DNA of 64,000 nucleotides, taken from positions 34,702,626-34,766,625 of the forward strand of contig JAJLRJ010000010.1 in NCBI GenBank assembly GCA_024195265.1, in the 5' to 3' direction. Below the pieces are notes generated by a model. It did not search any database and was not told the origin of the DNA. It saw nothing but the letters and a program-made list of their open reading frames with translations. Origin of the DNA: Dendrophyllia cribrosa. Its lineage: Eukaryota; Cnidaria; Anthozoa; Scleractinia; Dendrophylliidae. The translations under genes were made by a program, and so were the position numbers. Of this stretch, positions 39,711-52,458 are shown one piece after another. How positions within the stretch are numbered: the stretch's first letter is position 1; each line of letters begins with the position of its first letter.

Positions 39711-40879
39711 TGACCTAGTTGTTCGAAAGCTGATTTACGCTAACTTAGGATTAAAACTTAACCAAGGATTTCATTATTCTATTGTTAGAATTGTTTTCAA
39801 AAGCTAATTTTAAGGTACTTGCGAAGGCAAGTCAAAGTTGAAACTAAAAGGCGGAAATACTTTGGAAAAATCTCCTTGACTATTTAACTAGATTAAAAAT
39901 TGACGTTAACCATGGGTTAGCTTAATCCTGCTTTGAACAACCCCTTTGTTTTACGACACTCAAGTGAGAACGACTATAAAGTAACAAAAATCCTTAGTCT
40001 TAGTGCTTTTCTTTTCATCTGATCTCAGACGCCGGATTTTCCCAATTGCGGGCTTCTTCTGTATTTTTATTATTCTGTTAGATGTATCCGTTAGTTGTTC
40101 ACGGCACTCCCACGCTGGTAACAATTTCCTCGGTCGGCACAAACAGATGCCCGACAAAGAAGGACAAATATCCCACTCCCAAAAATGATACCCATACACT
40201 TCTATTAATGATTGTAGTTTGGCATTTACAACCCACGTGAATACAATATTCTATCTGAGAAAATGAACTTCAAGCTGTGCTATCTTTATTCTTAAAAAAA
40301 TCGGTTCTGTTACATGACTCGGAGAGCATTAAATATCTGATAGACTAACTTGGCCGTTACAAATGAAATATTGAGTTTTTCTTTCTCTCACGTATCAAGT
40401 TTTCTACTTCAATCTTCTTGGGGTCTGTTCTACGTGACTGATGCAAGTATAAACCATACCTGATAATTGATAACCTTTGAATATCTCATAACGTAACGTT
40501 TGCAGATAAAATATACGATCAAATTCGTTGTCCTTTTTTCGTCACGTTTCAAGTTTTAAAACGTAAATGCTCTCTCCCCAACAAAAACGTTGACCCCCAA
40601 ATTCCCCTTATTACTGCGCTTTTCAATAACACGCGGTCTCTGAAGTTTAAAATTCAAGCAACAGTTTCGTTTTTCACTAACGCCGGCAAATATCATAGCG
40701 GACGTGTCGGGAAACAACGATGCTTTACGCAAAATGGTCAAAAGGTCATGTTTGTGTAGTTTTATCAACATAAGTGGACAATTTTAGTATTTTATTGATA
40801 CAAACATGTACCATGTAATTTGGCTTAGTTTTCAGATTAAAACTAAAAATACGTAACATTGCCCATTTAATTCAGTGTT

Positions 40880-41330
40880 CTCTCTTGTTCCTTTCTCAAG
40901 TTTCTTTTCCGCCGTTTTTTCATGTTTTATCTCTCGTGCACTTCTCAGATGTCTTTTCCGCTGTGCCGCCAATTTTCGTACGTTCCTTTCTAAAATTTAT
41001 TTTCAGCCGTGTCGCGAGTTCTCTCCTTCCGTTTCTGAAGTTTCTTTTCCGCCATGTTTTCGTGATTTACCTCTCGTGCCCTTCTCAGATCTTTTCCCGC
41101 TCTGCGGCAAATTTTCGCACGTCCCTTGCTAAAGTTTATTTTCCGTTTTTTTTTCGCGAATTTTCTCTCGTGCCCTTCTCAAATCTCTTCCGCTTTGTCG
41201 TGAATTTTCGCTCGTGCCTTTGTCAAATGTTATTTTCGGCTGTGTCTACAGTTTTCTCTCGCCTCTTTCTAAAGTTTCTTTTCCGCTCTGTCGATCGAGA
41301 ATTTTCTCTCGTTCCTCTCTCAAACCCAAG
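40880..41330 (+). repeat. Degenerate ~80-bp tandem array
   Basis: Units carry ctcgtgcccttctcagat, cttttccgc, gcgaattttc and aagtttcttttccg, repeated about five to six times with heavy drift. An open frame across it is compositional. Confidence 0.65.
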
Positions 41331-41372
41331 CAGTGGAACATTTTGTCACGTGACACACGACGAAATAGCGTT

Positions 41373-41496
41373 TTTGCACGGCAGCCATGTTGCATGGCAG
41401 GAACAATGAAAATGTTTTGCATTAGAAAGAACATTCTTTCCCATAGGGAAAAGAATCTATTGTTCCTGCCATGCAACATGGCTGCCGTGCAAAACC
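41373..41496. mobile_element. Foldback MITE
   Basis: Arms cacggcagccatgttgcatg-gcaggaacaat and its exact reverse complement, about 33 bp each, enclose about 55 bp with an inner gaacattctttcccatag segment. Confidence 0.7.
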
Positions 41497-43347
41497 TCTA
41501 TTGTCTATTTTCCAATCTCAATAAACTAGTGCTTTGAAATGTTCTTGGGAATATGCAGTCCTCCTAATTAAGAGCATTTGAAAACAACAGTTTATGCAAA
41601 ATTTTGGTGGACAAACAAAGTGTATAATGGGGGATTGTAATGTTTGTTTTGGAAAGTTTTTTTTTACCTCTGGTAAGTGACCTCGCGAAATAGGCCTTGT
41701 AATGTAGTACAAGGCTGATAAAACGATAAGTTCGTTCCTTGCATCATAACTTTTCTCAGTTTGATTATATTGTGCTTACAGATGCTTTGTGTACTGAAAT
41801 TACCACAGGTTGACTTGACGTTTCAAAGTTAAGACCTCTGTGCAACTGTCTCAGTGGTTTGATATCGCGTAAGCGAGCACCTCGGCCGCTAGCATTTAGT
41901 GTGACCGCATACGGGCCGATTCGACCGTCAGGTTGGTCTAGCGGTTTTTGTGTCCATTCATTTGTTTTTGCCGATTTTCATACTTATAGTGATAAAATCA
42001 ACGAGTAGGAATATGTAAGACAGATAATTTCTGGCTATTCGCCACCATATTCAAATCGGTAAATTTCTTCTATATCTTCGTTAATATTTTAAAAGACATT
42101 CCTCTAAACTTGGCTATTTTTCTAAATATAAGGTACTCTCTTCCCAGCAGCATCGATGTATTTTCGCTACCATGAAAATATCAAAATTTGAAACTACCGT
42201 GACAATTTATATTTTGATTTTTCGAGTCTGCGCTTGGTCATCTCTTATTTCCTTTCAGTATAATTTAACACGCGTTAGATTTCCGTGTTTTTCTGAACTT
42301 TTACTCGAAAGGGCATCTCATCATAATGCGATTTGAGTTTTTGACCAAAAAAGGTTTCATTGGTATTTACCAAGTTATTTATTCAGATAATTACTTTGCC
42401 AAGACAAGCTGGCATCGCTATTATCGGCTTATATTTTGAGAAAGTCAACGTATGGCAAGGTATGGAAGCCATTTACACACGCTATAGTTACTTTCATAGT
42501 GATTAGTTTAAAAATTCTCCTTACGTAGTCGAATCAAACAATGGATGAATGAATGTCAGTAAAAGTTATGCACGAGGAATATACAAAATCAAGATTTGGA
42601 ATACCTTGCGTTCAGTGTTATTAGTGACGGAGTTTTTTAGAGCTGGTTTAATCTTGTGATATAGATTTCGCTATATTGGTTTGACAAACTATATTGCGTG
42701 CAGCAAAAGCTAGCAAGGTAGTGAGGCATACAAAATGAATTAGTCAATTAAACGAGTGAAGAAAGATCTCAGTTTAAATCTTAAAATCGTAAATGTAAGT
42801 GTCGGTTGAAACCCCTTGTTTCATTGTAGTACGCATTGTAATCCAAACTTCTTGATTGTCGGCTTAGATCCTAGATCCTACGTTTGGGTCATTTGTGTAC
42901 TCGGGAGACTACAGCCTCCATTCATAATTCTGCCGCTTTTCCGTTAGTTATTTTCAAATTGCTGCTAATCGCGTAAAGGAAATTAACTGCTTCTCATCTT
43001 CAAGATTACCCACGATAGCGTTTCGCAAGGAAAGATTTTAATCTTCTGTTGAAGGTCTAAAAATCCTCGAGCTATTTTTGACATATGTTAATTTGAAATT
43101 TTATTCACTGGAGACTATTTCTGCCGGAAGCAATCTCGGTCAGCTGGATTGTTTTTGTCCTTTTTCACATCGTTAAAAGCAAAACAGGGATGTACTTAAA
43201 TTTCGCAATATTGTTAATCGTTTTGCCTGAGGTTTCAATTTTCTCTTACTTTATAAAATAATATTATTATTGTATTATATCTCGATACTTTAAAATATTC
43301 AAGAAAAAAAAACCATTTTGTAAAATATTCTATATGGTGTTCTGTTT

Positions 43348-43511
43348 TCACGGCACTTCGCGATTCGTTCTCTCAGCGTAATATTCGGCAACCATTTCGA
43401 CGTCATTTGGAGCTTTGTCCAGCTCCACAAATGACCCTGGGACAGTGTTGCGGGAACCGGCTAGTACGCAATAAGCAAGAACGCCAGCCGCCACGCCAAG
43501 GAAAGCGGCGA
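43348..43511 (-). CDS. Possible terminal exon of an unrecognised small membrane protein
   Basis: A minus-strand frame of 54 codons with a stop at 43350-43348: a hydrophobic segment AAFLGVAAGVLAYCVLAG, then SRNTVPGSFVELDKAPND and VEMVAEYYAERTNREVP. It is GC-richer than its surroundings and reads like protein. An acceptor could be the AG at 43513-43512, but its pyrimidine tract is weak and no upstream exon was found. I do not recognise the family; chance remains possible. Confidence 0.33.
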
Positions 43512-43849
43512 CTTCGTAAAATAATCACCTCATATGCATTCAGACTGAATTTTGTGATGAAAAAAAAAAAAAGTTGAGTATACTTTAATACGTAAAAAGT
43601 CACCTTGAGGTTTTCTCTACACAAGGGGATTTTAAATGCTTTTGTTTTCGGCCGGAAAAAAGCTGTCTTTTTAGTCTTTTAAAAGGTTATCTAGGATTTT
43701 GGAAAGGCAACAATATACTCGAAATTTCGAGAAATAAAAGTCCCTTGTCTGAACTTTTAACTTATTAAATGTTCAGCTTTTTAACCCCCTGGCAGTTTTT
43801 CTAATTTTTTTTTTAAATTTCAGCGGAGTGGACAGGCAAATCAAAGAAT

Positions 43850-43932
43850 GTCGAGGCCGCTAGCAGAGTCTCTTTCCTCCTCCCGATTTTTCTAGGAGGA
43901 TCGAAAGAGGCTCTGCTCGCAGGGTAGACAAT
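43850..43932. repeat. Short hairpin
   Basis: ggccgctagcagagtctctttc-ctcctcc and gga-ggatcgaaagaggctctgctcgcag form an inverted repeat of about 30 bp around cgatttttcta. The gctagcag...gtagac ends recall the TAGACTGC MITE family at 57 and 62 kb. Confidence 0.5.
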
Positions 43933-44339
43933 CCATCGAAACTGCTTTAAAGAGAAGAGTACCTTTAGATCAGCAAAGCTTGTAAATGCGAACGTTATAC
44001 CTCGCTTAGAAGCAGAGATATTATTATAGGTCAGTCGAGATGTTTATCCTTGGCCTGTCACTGACCAAAATTACAAATTTAGCGGAAAAGGCTACAAGGT
44101 CATAGTTCCAACTTTGCCGGTGTGTGGATGAAACCCCATGGGGAGCTATTGAGCAATAGTTTTTTTTTTTTGCAAAATAAAAATTTGTTATCATTTCTGT
44201 CCTTGTTTTTGTCTTTACCATTTTCAAAATGTACAGATATCCATAATATAAATGCAGCTGGCCAAAATGGCACCCGAGTCTTTTGTGATAGTGATGCCGT
44301 TTTTCGTTGCTCGATCTCTATGTAAATACTCTTTTTGTA

Positions 44340-46680
44340 GCAGGGCCTATTAGAGCGCCTTTTAGACAACTTGAAACAGTTTAAATTTCTTTATTTAGTT
44401 GCCTTCTAACATTGCGTTTTAATGAAGTTGTATACTTTTACTTATCGCGATTCTCTTGAACAGTACCGAGAAAGTAATTCAGTTTTATTATTCTGCTTCT
44501 GTTGATTTTGAAGGCATCGCAATATTTTATTACGCAAATGAATTTCTCGGCGTTCAGTTAATTGTCTTGGAAGAACAAAGATTGTGTTTAATAAACAAGC
44601 CGCAATAATACAAAGAACAGATCTGAACCAACGATACTCTGCAACAAATATATCAATCAAGAGTTCTCGTAATTCTTGTTTTCGATATTTTGGTCTTCAT
44701 TCAGGCTTCATTTTATGAAAAAGAAAAATCACTTAAACCGTGTTAAATGGCTAATTGGAATTCTATTGCCTTCTAAAATGACAGTCTGTTTTAATTAACG
44801 AAAAGAAATAAGTTTCTATTTTTAAACAAAAACTCCATCCATATGCACGCAAATTAAACTCTGATTTTACAATTTTTATCGCACCACGCAAGCGTATATA
44901 TACACGAGCCGGACAAATTAAACCTCTATTTCAGTTTGCTTGTTTCTTAGATGGTCGCGATAGCAAAGACCGTAAGATCATAAATTTACTTTCTAGAAGA
45001 CAGTTCAGAAAAACTTTGTAAATTTTAATCAAGTGTTTTGTCATTTTGTTTGAATAAGTATGTGTTATTATGATCTTCTTCAGTTTTGGATTGTCAAAGA
45101 TCATACAATTAATAAAAAAAGAAAAAGAAAATATCACGGATTCCCCTCCCGTATTTTTAGATTACTTTGCTAGGTACCAAAATAAATGTATATTTTTTAA
45201 TTATCTTCATGGGTGAAAAACAATTAGTCTGAACACGAAACCAGTTTGAATTATTCACCCACGAAAAAAAGCGTTAAAAGCGTAAAACTAGTATATGCAC
45301 AAAAGTCACCGTTTCCGGGGAAATTTTGAATTTCTTTCTAAAATTCATTAGCTAACAATCTAATCTTTGTTTCCGGACAACTACAAATACACAGAAATAA
45401 CGCTCTTGGACTCAGCAACAAATCGGCGAAAGAGAGGGTAATTTTTTGACACAAGTCTCGCCTTTATATTATTAAATAAAATATTCATCTTTAATTTGTT
45501 CGTTTCCCTTCCATTTAGAGAAATCAAATATGAAGTTTGTCAAATGCAAATTCTGGAGCTTTGAAGAATAAAGCCAAGTTTATTTTTTACACAGTAAACA
45601 ATGAAATAAAATAAACACGATGAAAAGCCAGTTAAACATAATCTATTCTGAAACGAAGGGGGTCAAATATGAAAACATTGCAAGTCGGAGGCCTTTCGCG
45701 GACCGCAGACGTACATTTTCCTGCGAAATTAATTACTGTCAAGGTTGTCATGGTGACCGTGGTGAGCCCTGCAGAGGGGAGGAGAATTTCTCAGATGTGG
45801 ACATGTTCATAAGACCAACTTTCCGGTAATCACAAAAACACGTCACAATACGTCCGAGCTAAACAAACAGATATGAACAGCTTGTTTACACTAGCAACAG
45901 CATTTCTAAAGCGCCAATACATTTTTTGCGCATTTATTGCTGAATAATCGAAGTCCAGGAGGCATAATTAGGATAGTTAGTTTTTGATTTGAGTTGAGCG
46001 AAGACCAAATCCCAGAGTGCGAAGAAGGGGAAATGAAAGCGTACCGAGCCGCTTATCTGTTGAAATCATTATAAAGTCGTTGGCAAACAGCTGGTCTTCA
46101 AACGTCTCACCGCCTCGCCACAAAAGAAACTTGATATCGTTTAGAATTGGTACAAAAAGACGGTCTCTTTGTTTGACCAGGCTGGAAAAAGGCGAGCGCT
46201 ACGAACGCATTAGCAAGAAGAGTTGGCGCGGCGAGCGCTTTGTATGCACGTGAAAATTGTACTGCCCATCGCGAGGTCAATCAAGCCAATTTAGACAACA
46301 CGCGTTTCCTCTGAGTTAATAACACACAAAGTCATTGGCATTGGTCAACGCCGATTTCTGCACCTTTTAATTTCTCCTTTCCAAGAGTGCGTGGGAGAAT
46401 ATCTAATGGTAATGATATGAACGCCTAAAACAGCAACCACTTCGGAACTGAAAACTCTGAGAGTTTATTTTAAAATCACCGCTTGGTTTTATGTTTTAGT
46501 CATCGGTAACCGCCATACTGAGAAAGTTAACTGCGACACCATTGTTCGGTTGCAAGGATCCAAAGAGTTTGTTTTTGTAGGTATTTAAACAGCACTGCCT
46601 TGCTGGTAAAACAAAAAGTAACGTCGTTTCTAAATGTGCATTAGTGAAAAACCTTAGCTTAATTCGCTTAATTGATAATC
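44340..46680. other. No gene or clear repeat seen
   Basis: AT-rich sequence upstream of the GPCR gene. Short frames lack recognisable domains, and I found no splice-consistent exons. It may hold a 5' UTR exon or promoter of the receptor gene. Confidence 0.4.
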
Positions 46681-47239
46681 TGTGGAAGTGAAGAAGCCGC
46701 TATTGAGCCGAGAGGCTATAAAAGCAGGAAAAACAGTACCAGTTAAACTCGACATAACGAAAGCGCTTGGTTCCGTCAACGGGTGCTTGTTACTAAGTCT
46801 TGAAAGAATTTGCGATTTTCTGTCATTCAGCAGATCGGATTGCTGTCGGATCACACACGAATTGCCAAACGATCCGTCGACCGTGAAAACTGTCACAGGA
46901 GAAAACAATTTCAGTACATTAATTCACGTCTGAAACCAGTGACAGCGAAAACCCGCTGCTGATAAAGCAATCAAACAGCCGTCTGAACTTTGTAAGACAG
47001 GTTTGTGAAAACTGTGAAAAAGGACAGGTATACGGGCGAATATTACTTCCATGCTAAGTTCCCCAAACAAGATTGATGTCTTCACTGGTTTGATTCCAAT
47101 CTTTGTAGCAACGATAAGCGAGTCAGGCAAGACGTAAAACCGTAATTGCGCCAATCTACAGTACAGCCAAGATAAAATAAGCTTCACTCCGATATTGAAA
47201 TTAGTGTGCAGTTGCGTGGCATAACTAAAGCTGTTAAAG

Positions 47240-48283
47240 ATGAGCTTAGAAATCAACAACACGCACATAAACGACACCGCGATTTCACGCCCTGAGTCGT
47301 ATTTCCACGCAGTTTACGACACTTTTCAGATCCTTCTCAGCGTAGCTGTGATAACGGTTAATTTGCTGGTCATCTCTCTGTTCGCGTGCCGGGAATATCT
47401 GCAAACGAAGACCAACAGTTTGCTGATTAGTCTTGCAGTGTCTGATCTAATGGTCGGCTTGCTTGCAATACCGATGAACGTGATTTGTAACGCGTTCCTT
47501 ATCGCTGGGGTGTGCGCGTCAGCTTCGTTCATCTATCGATTTATCGCCGTGTCTACCATGTACCATATCCTGATTGTGACTTTGGAGCGGTATATTTATG
47601 TCATGTACCCGATGAAGTACATTAATATCGTGACCGTACCGCGCCTGCTCATGTTGATAGCTGGAGTGTGGATTTTCTCACTCGTTTCCTCCCTAATTCA
47701 GCTCGTTTGGGATCATCCCTCCAAGTTCTGGCTAGAGAGAACAGCCTGGGAGGAAAGATACTATCTGGGTTACAACATCTTTGGCATCGTTTTCTGCTTC
47801 TTTCTTCCCGCCCTGATCATGGCAATAAGCTATGTCCGCATGTTCTTGGTTATTCACCGACAAATTAAAGAAATCCGAGGTCTCTATAGCAATCGCAATG
47901 CAGGGAACCCGAATCAAAGAGCGCCAATCGCCACAGAAGCACGCGCGTTGTGCATCTTCGCTTTGATGCTGACGGTCTTCATAGTTGGCTGGCTGTCGTT
48001 TTACGTCTCCAGTTTGGTCTATGCTGTATTGCCTGAAGGGTCAGTGGTGGTATCAAGTGGATATATTATGGCGTTGGATTTCATTCGTTTCGCTGTGGCT
48101 TTTGTAAACCCCATCCTGTACGCGTTTCTCAAGCGAGATTTCTCCCGCGCGCTCAAATCGCTGTGCAGAAGAGATGGAGTTCAGCCGGGCGAACTGGCGT
48201 CGACCGCTTCCGTGTCGCGTTTCCGTACACTGACCATCAATTTTTCTCTGTCGAGATCCTCAGATATGTATAGGGATGCATAA
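47240..48283 (+). CDS. Class A (rhodopsin-type) G protein-coupled receptor, intronless
   Basis: 347 aa, seven hydrophobic segments, with two N-glycosylation sequons (NNT, NDT) before TM1. Landmarks: N41 (1.50), LAVSDL with D69 (2.50), C92 (3.25), ERY at 116-118 in place of DRY, W144 (4.50), P190 (5.50), NPILY at 290-294 (NPxxY), then a basic helix-8 region FLKRDFSRALKSL. TM6 reads FIVGWLSFY and lacks the usual P6.50 of CWxP, and no cysteine lies in the second extracellular loop, so the standard 3.25-ECL2 disulfide cannot form. Lack of an ECL2 cysteine also occurs in melanocortin-type receptors. The ligand is unknown; cnidarians have many such intronless orphan receptors. Confidence 0.9.
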   Translation: MSLEINNTHINDTAISRPESYFHAVYDTFQILLSVAVITVNLLVISLFACREYLQTKTNSLLISLAVSDLMVGLLAIPMNVICNAFLIAGVCASASFIYRFIAVSTMYHILIVTLERYIYVMYPMKYINIVTVPRLLMLIAGVWIFSLVSSLIQLVWDHPSKFWLERTAWEERYYLGYNIFGIVFCFFLPALIMAISYVRMFLVIHRQIKEIRGLYSNRNAGNPNQRAPIATEARALCIFALMLTVFIVGWLSFYVSSLVYAVLPEGSVVVSSGYIMALDFIRFAVAFVNPILYAFLKRDFSRALKSLCRRDGVQPGELASTASVSRFRTLTINFSLSRSSDMYRDA

Positions 48284-50325
48284 AAAGCCTCTATGCCTGT
48301 GGTCTCTGGAACTAAACCCACAGCAATTTCAGCAAACAGAAGTAAACTTGACGAGGCCAGAGAAATCGGAGACTGAAACTCAACCGAACCGAATGTAGGC
48401 AAAATCTCCAAATTTTCCATGAATATCACTAAAAACGGGAAAATCGACATAATGTATTTTAGTGACGCCAGTTAGACTGAAACAATTTGATGCTAGACGA
48501 GAAGAGAGCAATATTTTTTATTCAGAGGACAGAGGAATCGAAAAAAAAACCGTATAAAGGCCAAAACTCCACATTTCTCCCGACATTGAAAAGAAAGGAA
48601 AAACGCAACATAAAATTCTCTGAGCGAGTGAGTGAATTTTGTTGCCGGTGTATAAACAAGCGAATTTATTATTCACTTTGTGACTACCATTTTCGATCAC
48701 CCGCAAATGAAACACAAAAGCTTAGGATATCACTTGCGTAGAGGGAGGAAAGAGAAATATCCGCGCCATAACTGGCCAGCAGGGATAAAGCGCACATTGC
48801 TTCCCAAGTACGGAAGTGTATCATTAGAGCTTACGCTGAGAAACGTGACTTAATGTAAATTTTATTAGCCACGCAGAGCGATGCATTTTCACTAAGAGCA
48901 TCCGTAAGAGGTCAACGAAAAGGAACGAAGAAGAAGATTCGGCACAACAGGTGCAAGTTCGGGCAGTTAGTGAACTGAATATGTGGTAACAAAGAAGTCT
49001 ACTTTAATGTTATTCGATTTATATGGGTTGACAAATACGAAACAATTTTTTTTCTTATATTTCTATGTTCGCCCGCAGGTGTGATAAAAACTCGGCAAAA
49101 TTCAGAAATTCATTTGTAGAGTTCTCCAATTGATCGTTACGTTAAAACCACGGTTCCTTTACTTTGCTAAAGATAAGAAATGTTTTAATTTCTCTTTTGG
49201 GGAATTAAATCAGCTGAAACGGCTCAGTTGTTTTTGATAAAAGGGGTGATTATTCCATGGAACAATGTCATTTTTCGTGTTTTCCGGGCTGTCTATTGTG
49301 TTGAACCCCCCATGGTGGAACAAAGGAAAAAGCAGCTTGGGGCAAGCAATCTAGTATTTTCCTCAAATCGAATCTGCATTAGCAAAAAAGGGCCGGTAGT
49401 AAAATTTGACCTCGGTAATGGTCTGATGTTACCCTGAAATTCATTTCAAATAAACCACTTCCTTTGGGCACTTTTTCAAGGATACCAAAAAAAGTTAGCC
49501 ACGAACAAGTCTATTTTCTTCGAACGTTTGTTGTCTTAACATGTCGCGTGTTTGAACAGTTCCTTTGTGTTCTTTCTTCATTGTTTATTTTACTGCTAGA
49601 ATTGTTCGATGAGCAAAAACATACCAAATCATTCAAATGCAAACACACACAAAAATCACAAAAGGGGTTTGAGGGGCGCTTGTAGAAATTAATTCCTTTT
49701 CTGCAATTTTCTCGAGATCAAAATCTTTATCATTCATGTTAATAACGGAAATTTTTAAAATAAAACTTCCTTTAGAATATGTCATTTAAAGTAAACAACG
49801 CAAAACCAAAGATGAATTAAAAATTATCGACACGACCACTGCATTGTTACTTTCTTCGATAGACAAAAAGCCAAGTGTATTTAATTTTTTATATTTATAA
49901 TTTACATATATTCCTTGACTGACAGGATAACGAGAAAAGGCAAACTATTTCGAAAAATGAACATGAAAACGAGCTATATGTTAACCTTAGCATAAGTAAA
50001 CTTGAAAGAATAATTAAGTCGAGACGTCGTTTTTGGCAAGCAGAAAGGAATAAAACGACCCTGTAAAATAAGCGGGTGTAATCATATACAATATCTTGCA
50101 AACGTATTTGTAAAAAAGGTCAGTATTTTTAAAGGAAAATTCATGTGTCGCTCGCGAATATAAAATTAAAAAGACGATTAGAGCTAGAACGCGCAAAAGT
50201 AAAACGTAAAAAATGAAGTGGTAGGCGAGTCAGCTTTCGACACCCGACGGGATAAAATGTACTCCAAGTCAGATTGTACAGAGATGTTCTCAGCTCTCCA
50301 TGGTGAAGAATAAGCAAGACAGGTT
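48284..50325. other. No gene seen
   Basis: 3' flank of the GPCR and AT-rich intergenic sequence. Only short frames without domains were found and no inverted repeats stood out. Confidence 0.45.
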
Positions 50326-50329
50326 ACTC

Positions 50330-50545
50330 TTTCACTCCCAGGGTCAATTATGGAGTCATGAAGTGCAGTTCTAACTTTTCAATCTGTCCACGAGATCCTA
50401 TGGTGTGACCATTCAAATGAAACCTCTTCAGCAGTACTTTCGCGTGGTACCATTTGTTTTTTAATATTTTACAAAATGAAATTTGGAATTTTTTCTTGAA
50501 TTTGGATTTTGGTACTCTTGGGAGTTAAGGTTAGTGTAAAAGAGA
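50330..50545 (+). repeat. Single-unit copy of the minisatellite-bearing family
   Basis: atggtgtgaccattcaaatg-aaacctcttcagcagtactt, ggtaccatttgttt, then the unique flank aatattttacaaaatgaaat and cactcttgggagttaa, closely matching 62690-62810. Confidence 0.65.
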
Positions 50546-50755
50546 AGGCTGCTTGTTGATTCTTTAAGTGGTGACCCACAGAAGATGGCTTGCCCGTGAA
50601 CACAAATATTGTACATGTGATTTAGAATGTAAAAATTAGTTATATGCAAAATAGTGTCACCTCGGTCGGTGCTGAAGGATAAGACGAGTTATATTGCAAT
50701 TAAGCCTTACATAGAGCGATGTAGACACAATTCATCATTTTTTGAGGTGATTTAA

Positions 50756-51118
50756 AGAGACAGTGTCTGGCTGAAATATATTGCTTGAAGTTTGCTTTAT
50801 TATCTTAAAATAGGAAAGAATCGCCAAAAGTGATGAATGGAAAGAAATATGAACTTAAAGGAAAAAACGACTGAAAATTTCAAAATTCCGCCAGAATGGA
50901 AACTTTGATTTCTTGACCGCCTGCCACTAAATCACAATTGATGAACAGTAATCCGCTTCCATCCTTGTAATCCTGCATGTTTTCTCCAAACTACTGCTTC
51001 TGTTTTGCTGTATATAATCTTTTTATCCAATTTAGTTGTATAATAAGAGGCGTCTGGCGATATAACGTGGAAATTAAGTAAGCAAAATTTCGTTCATTCA
51101 GCGGGGCAGTGTTCAGTC
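50756..51118. mobile_element. TTAA-type dispersed element, diverged copy
   Basis: TTAA at 50752-50755 precedes AGAGACAGTGTCTGGCTG; the body shares gtttgctttattatctt, aaactactgcttctgttttg, aatctttttatcca and cgtggaaat with 55940-56211. The right TTAA is not recognisable. Confidence 0.5.
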
Positions 51119-51487
51119 ATACTAAGCTGGCCATGTCCGCAGCTATAAACCATAGCATTCATAATTTGTATTTGGGTTGTTGCTCGAGAGCTGGAAGAGT
51201 GTTCTGTAATGTAATGGTGTACCAGTGGTGAAATAAACATAACGATATACTACATTGCCGTGTCTAATGATGTTGTAACAGCTGAGATCAGACGACAAAC
51301 ACCTTTTTTCAAAACAAACATGGCTTTTATTGAATTCAAACAAATGTGCTTCAATGTTTGCTAAATATGACTAGGTTATTCAAAACGAAAAAGCCAGTTT
51401 GTTGATTTTGCAGATGAATGGAACATTGAAAAATAGTTAATAAAACAAAACGCTTTCAATGTACAACTCCAAAATCTTTGAAGAAAA

Positions 51488-51514
51488 GTAAAAACACACA
51501 CACACACACACAAA
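51488..51514 (+). repeat. (CA)n microsatellite
   Basis: Simple aaaacacacacacacacac run. Confidence 0.9.
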
Positions 51515-52458
51515 AGGGGATGTTGCTAACAAAACGTATTTAAGAAGTCCTTGTTGTTTTCAATATATTGGTGAATATAGGATGCTTATGCGCTTTTTCA
51601 GCCAGCCTCGTTCCCAAACCTCGCTTTCTGGTTGCACGTGGAACGCATGGCATTGTGGTAATGAAACCTTCCCATCAGCCCCTGCGCCTCTGTTTTTCCC
51701 GCGTTTTCCTGGCGCCTGCGGACGAGGCAGTTACCCGATTCTCAAAAGATCTTTTTACAGTTTAAGACGCCAGACTGGTTGGGGGCAAACGCGGCAAAAA
51801 TTTGAGTAAATTCATGTATGGGATTTGTATCGTTTATGAAGATCTGAAACTGCAATCATAAATGAGAGAATGTTATAACTGGCTTTGATATCTATTCCTT
51901 ATGGAATAAAGTCTCCAAATGCAAGAAACAGATGTTGGCTAGAACCGCTATAATCAAGATTTTAAAACTTCGTAGAAGTCCTTTAAATCAAAATATGAAA
52001 ATTAGGCGAAACAGTACAGAGAACATTCTAATTGCAATCATATCAATAATCAGCTGATTGCTAGACAAATTTTCCTGTTTGTTCTCCAACCAATATGGCG
52101 TTAAAAACCTTGAAAAGGTAAAATTATTGGTCATTACTTTTTATCAGTTTTTTCAGTACCGTCTACTGGATTTTTCTGGCTAAACATAATAAATGTACAT
52201 CTTAAGTGCTTTATCAAATTAAAGAAGGGCATACCCGCCATTCTCTCTTTCATTTAAAGATTAACTTATAATAAATATCAAGGGAGAGATCAATAAATAC
52301 AATCACTGACCCTAACCCAAATGTAAGTAATAATTGTAAACTTATTTCAGGCCAATAGCAAAAGACACTGTGAATTATATAAAGAGCCTATCACAACAGG
52401 TCATGGGCTACTTATTCGGTATGCAGAATATATAGCTCAAATTTTATATGCGAATATT

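Noticed and set aside
40885..41409. 174-codon Phe/Ser/Val-rich frame
   Set aside because: It spans a degenerate pyrimidine-rich tandem array and has no domain; compositional bias explains it.
46017..46933. Short plus-strand frames upstream of the GPCR as extra exons
   Set aside because: No domain, no convincing splice sites, and the receptor is complete as a single exon.
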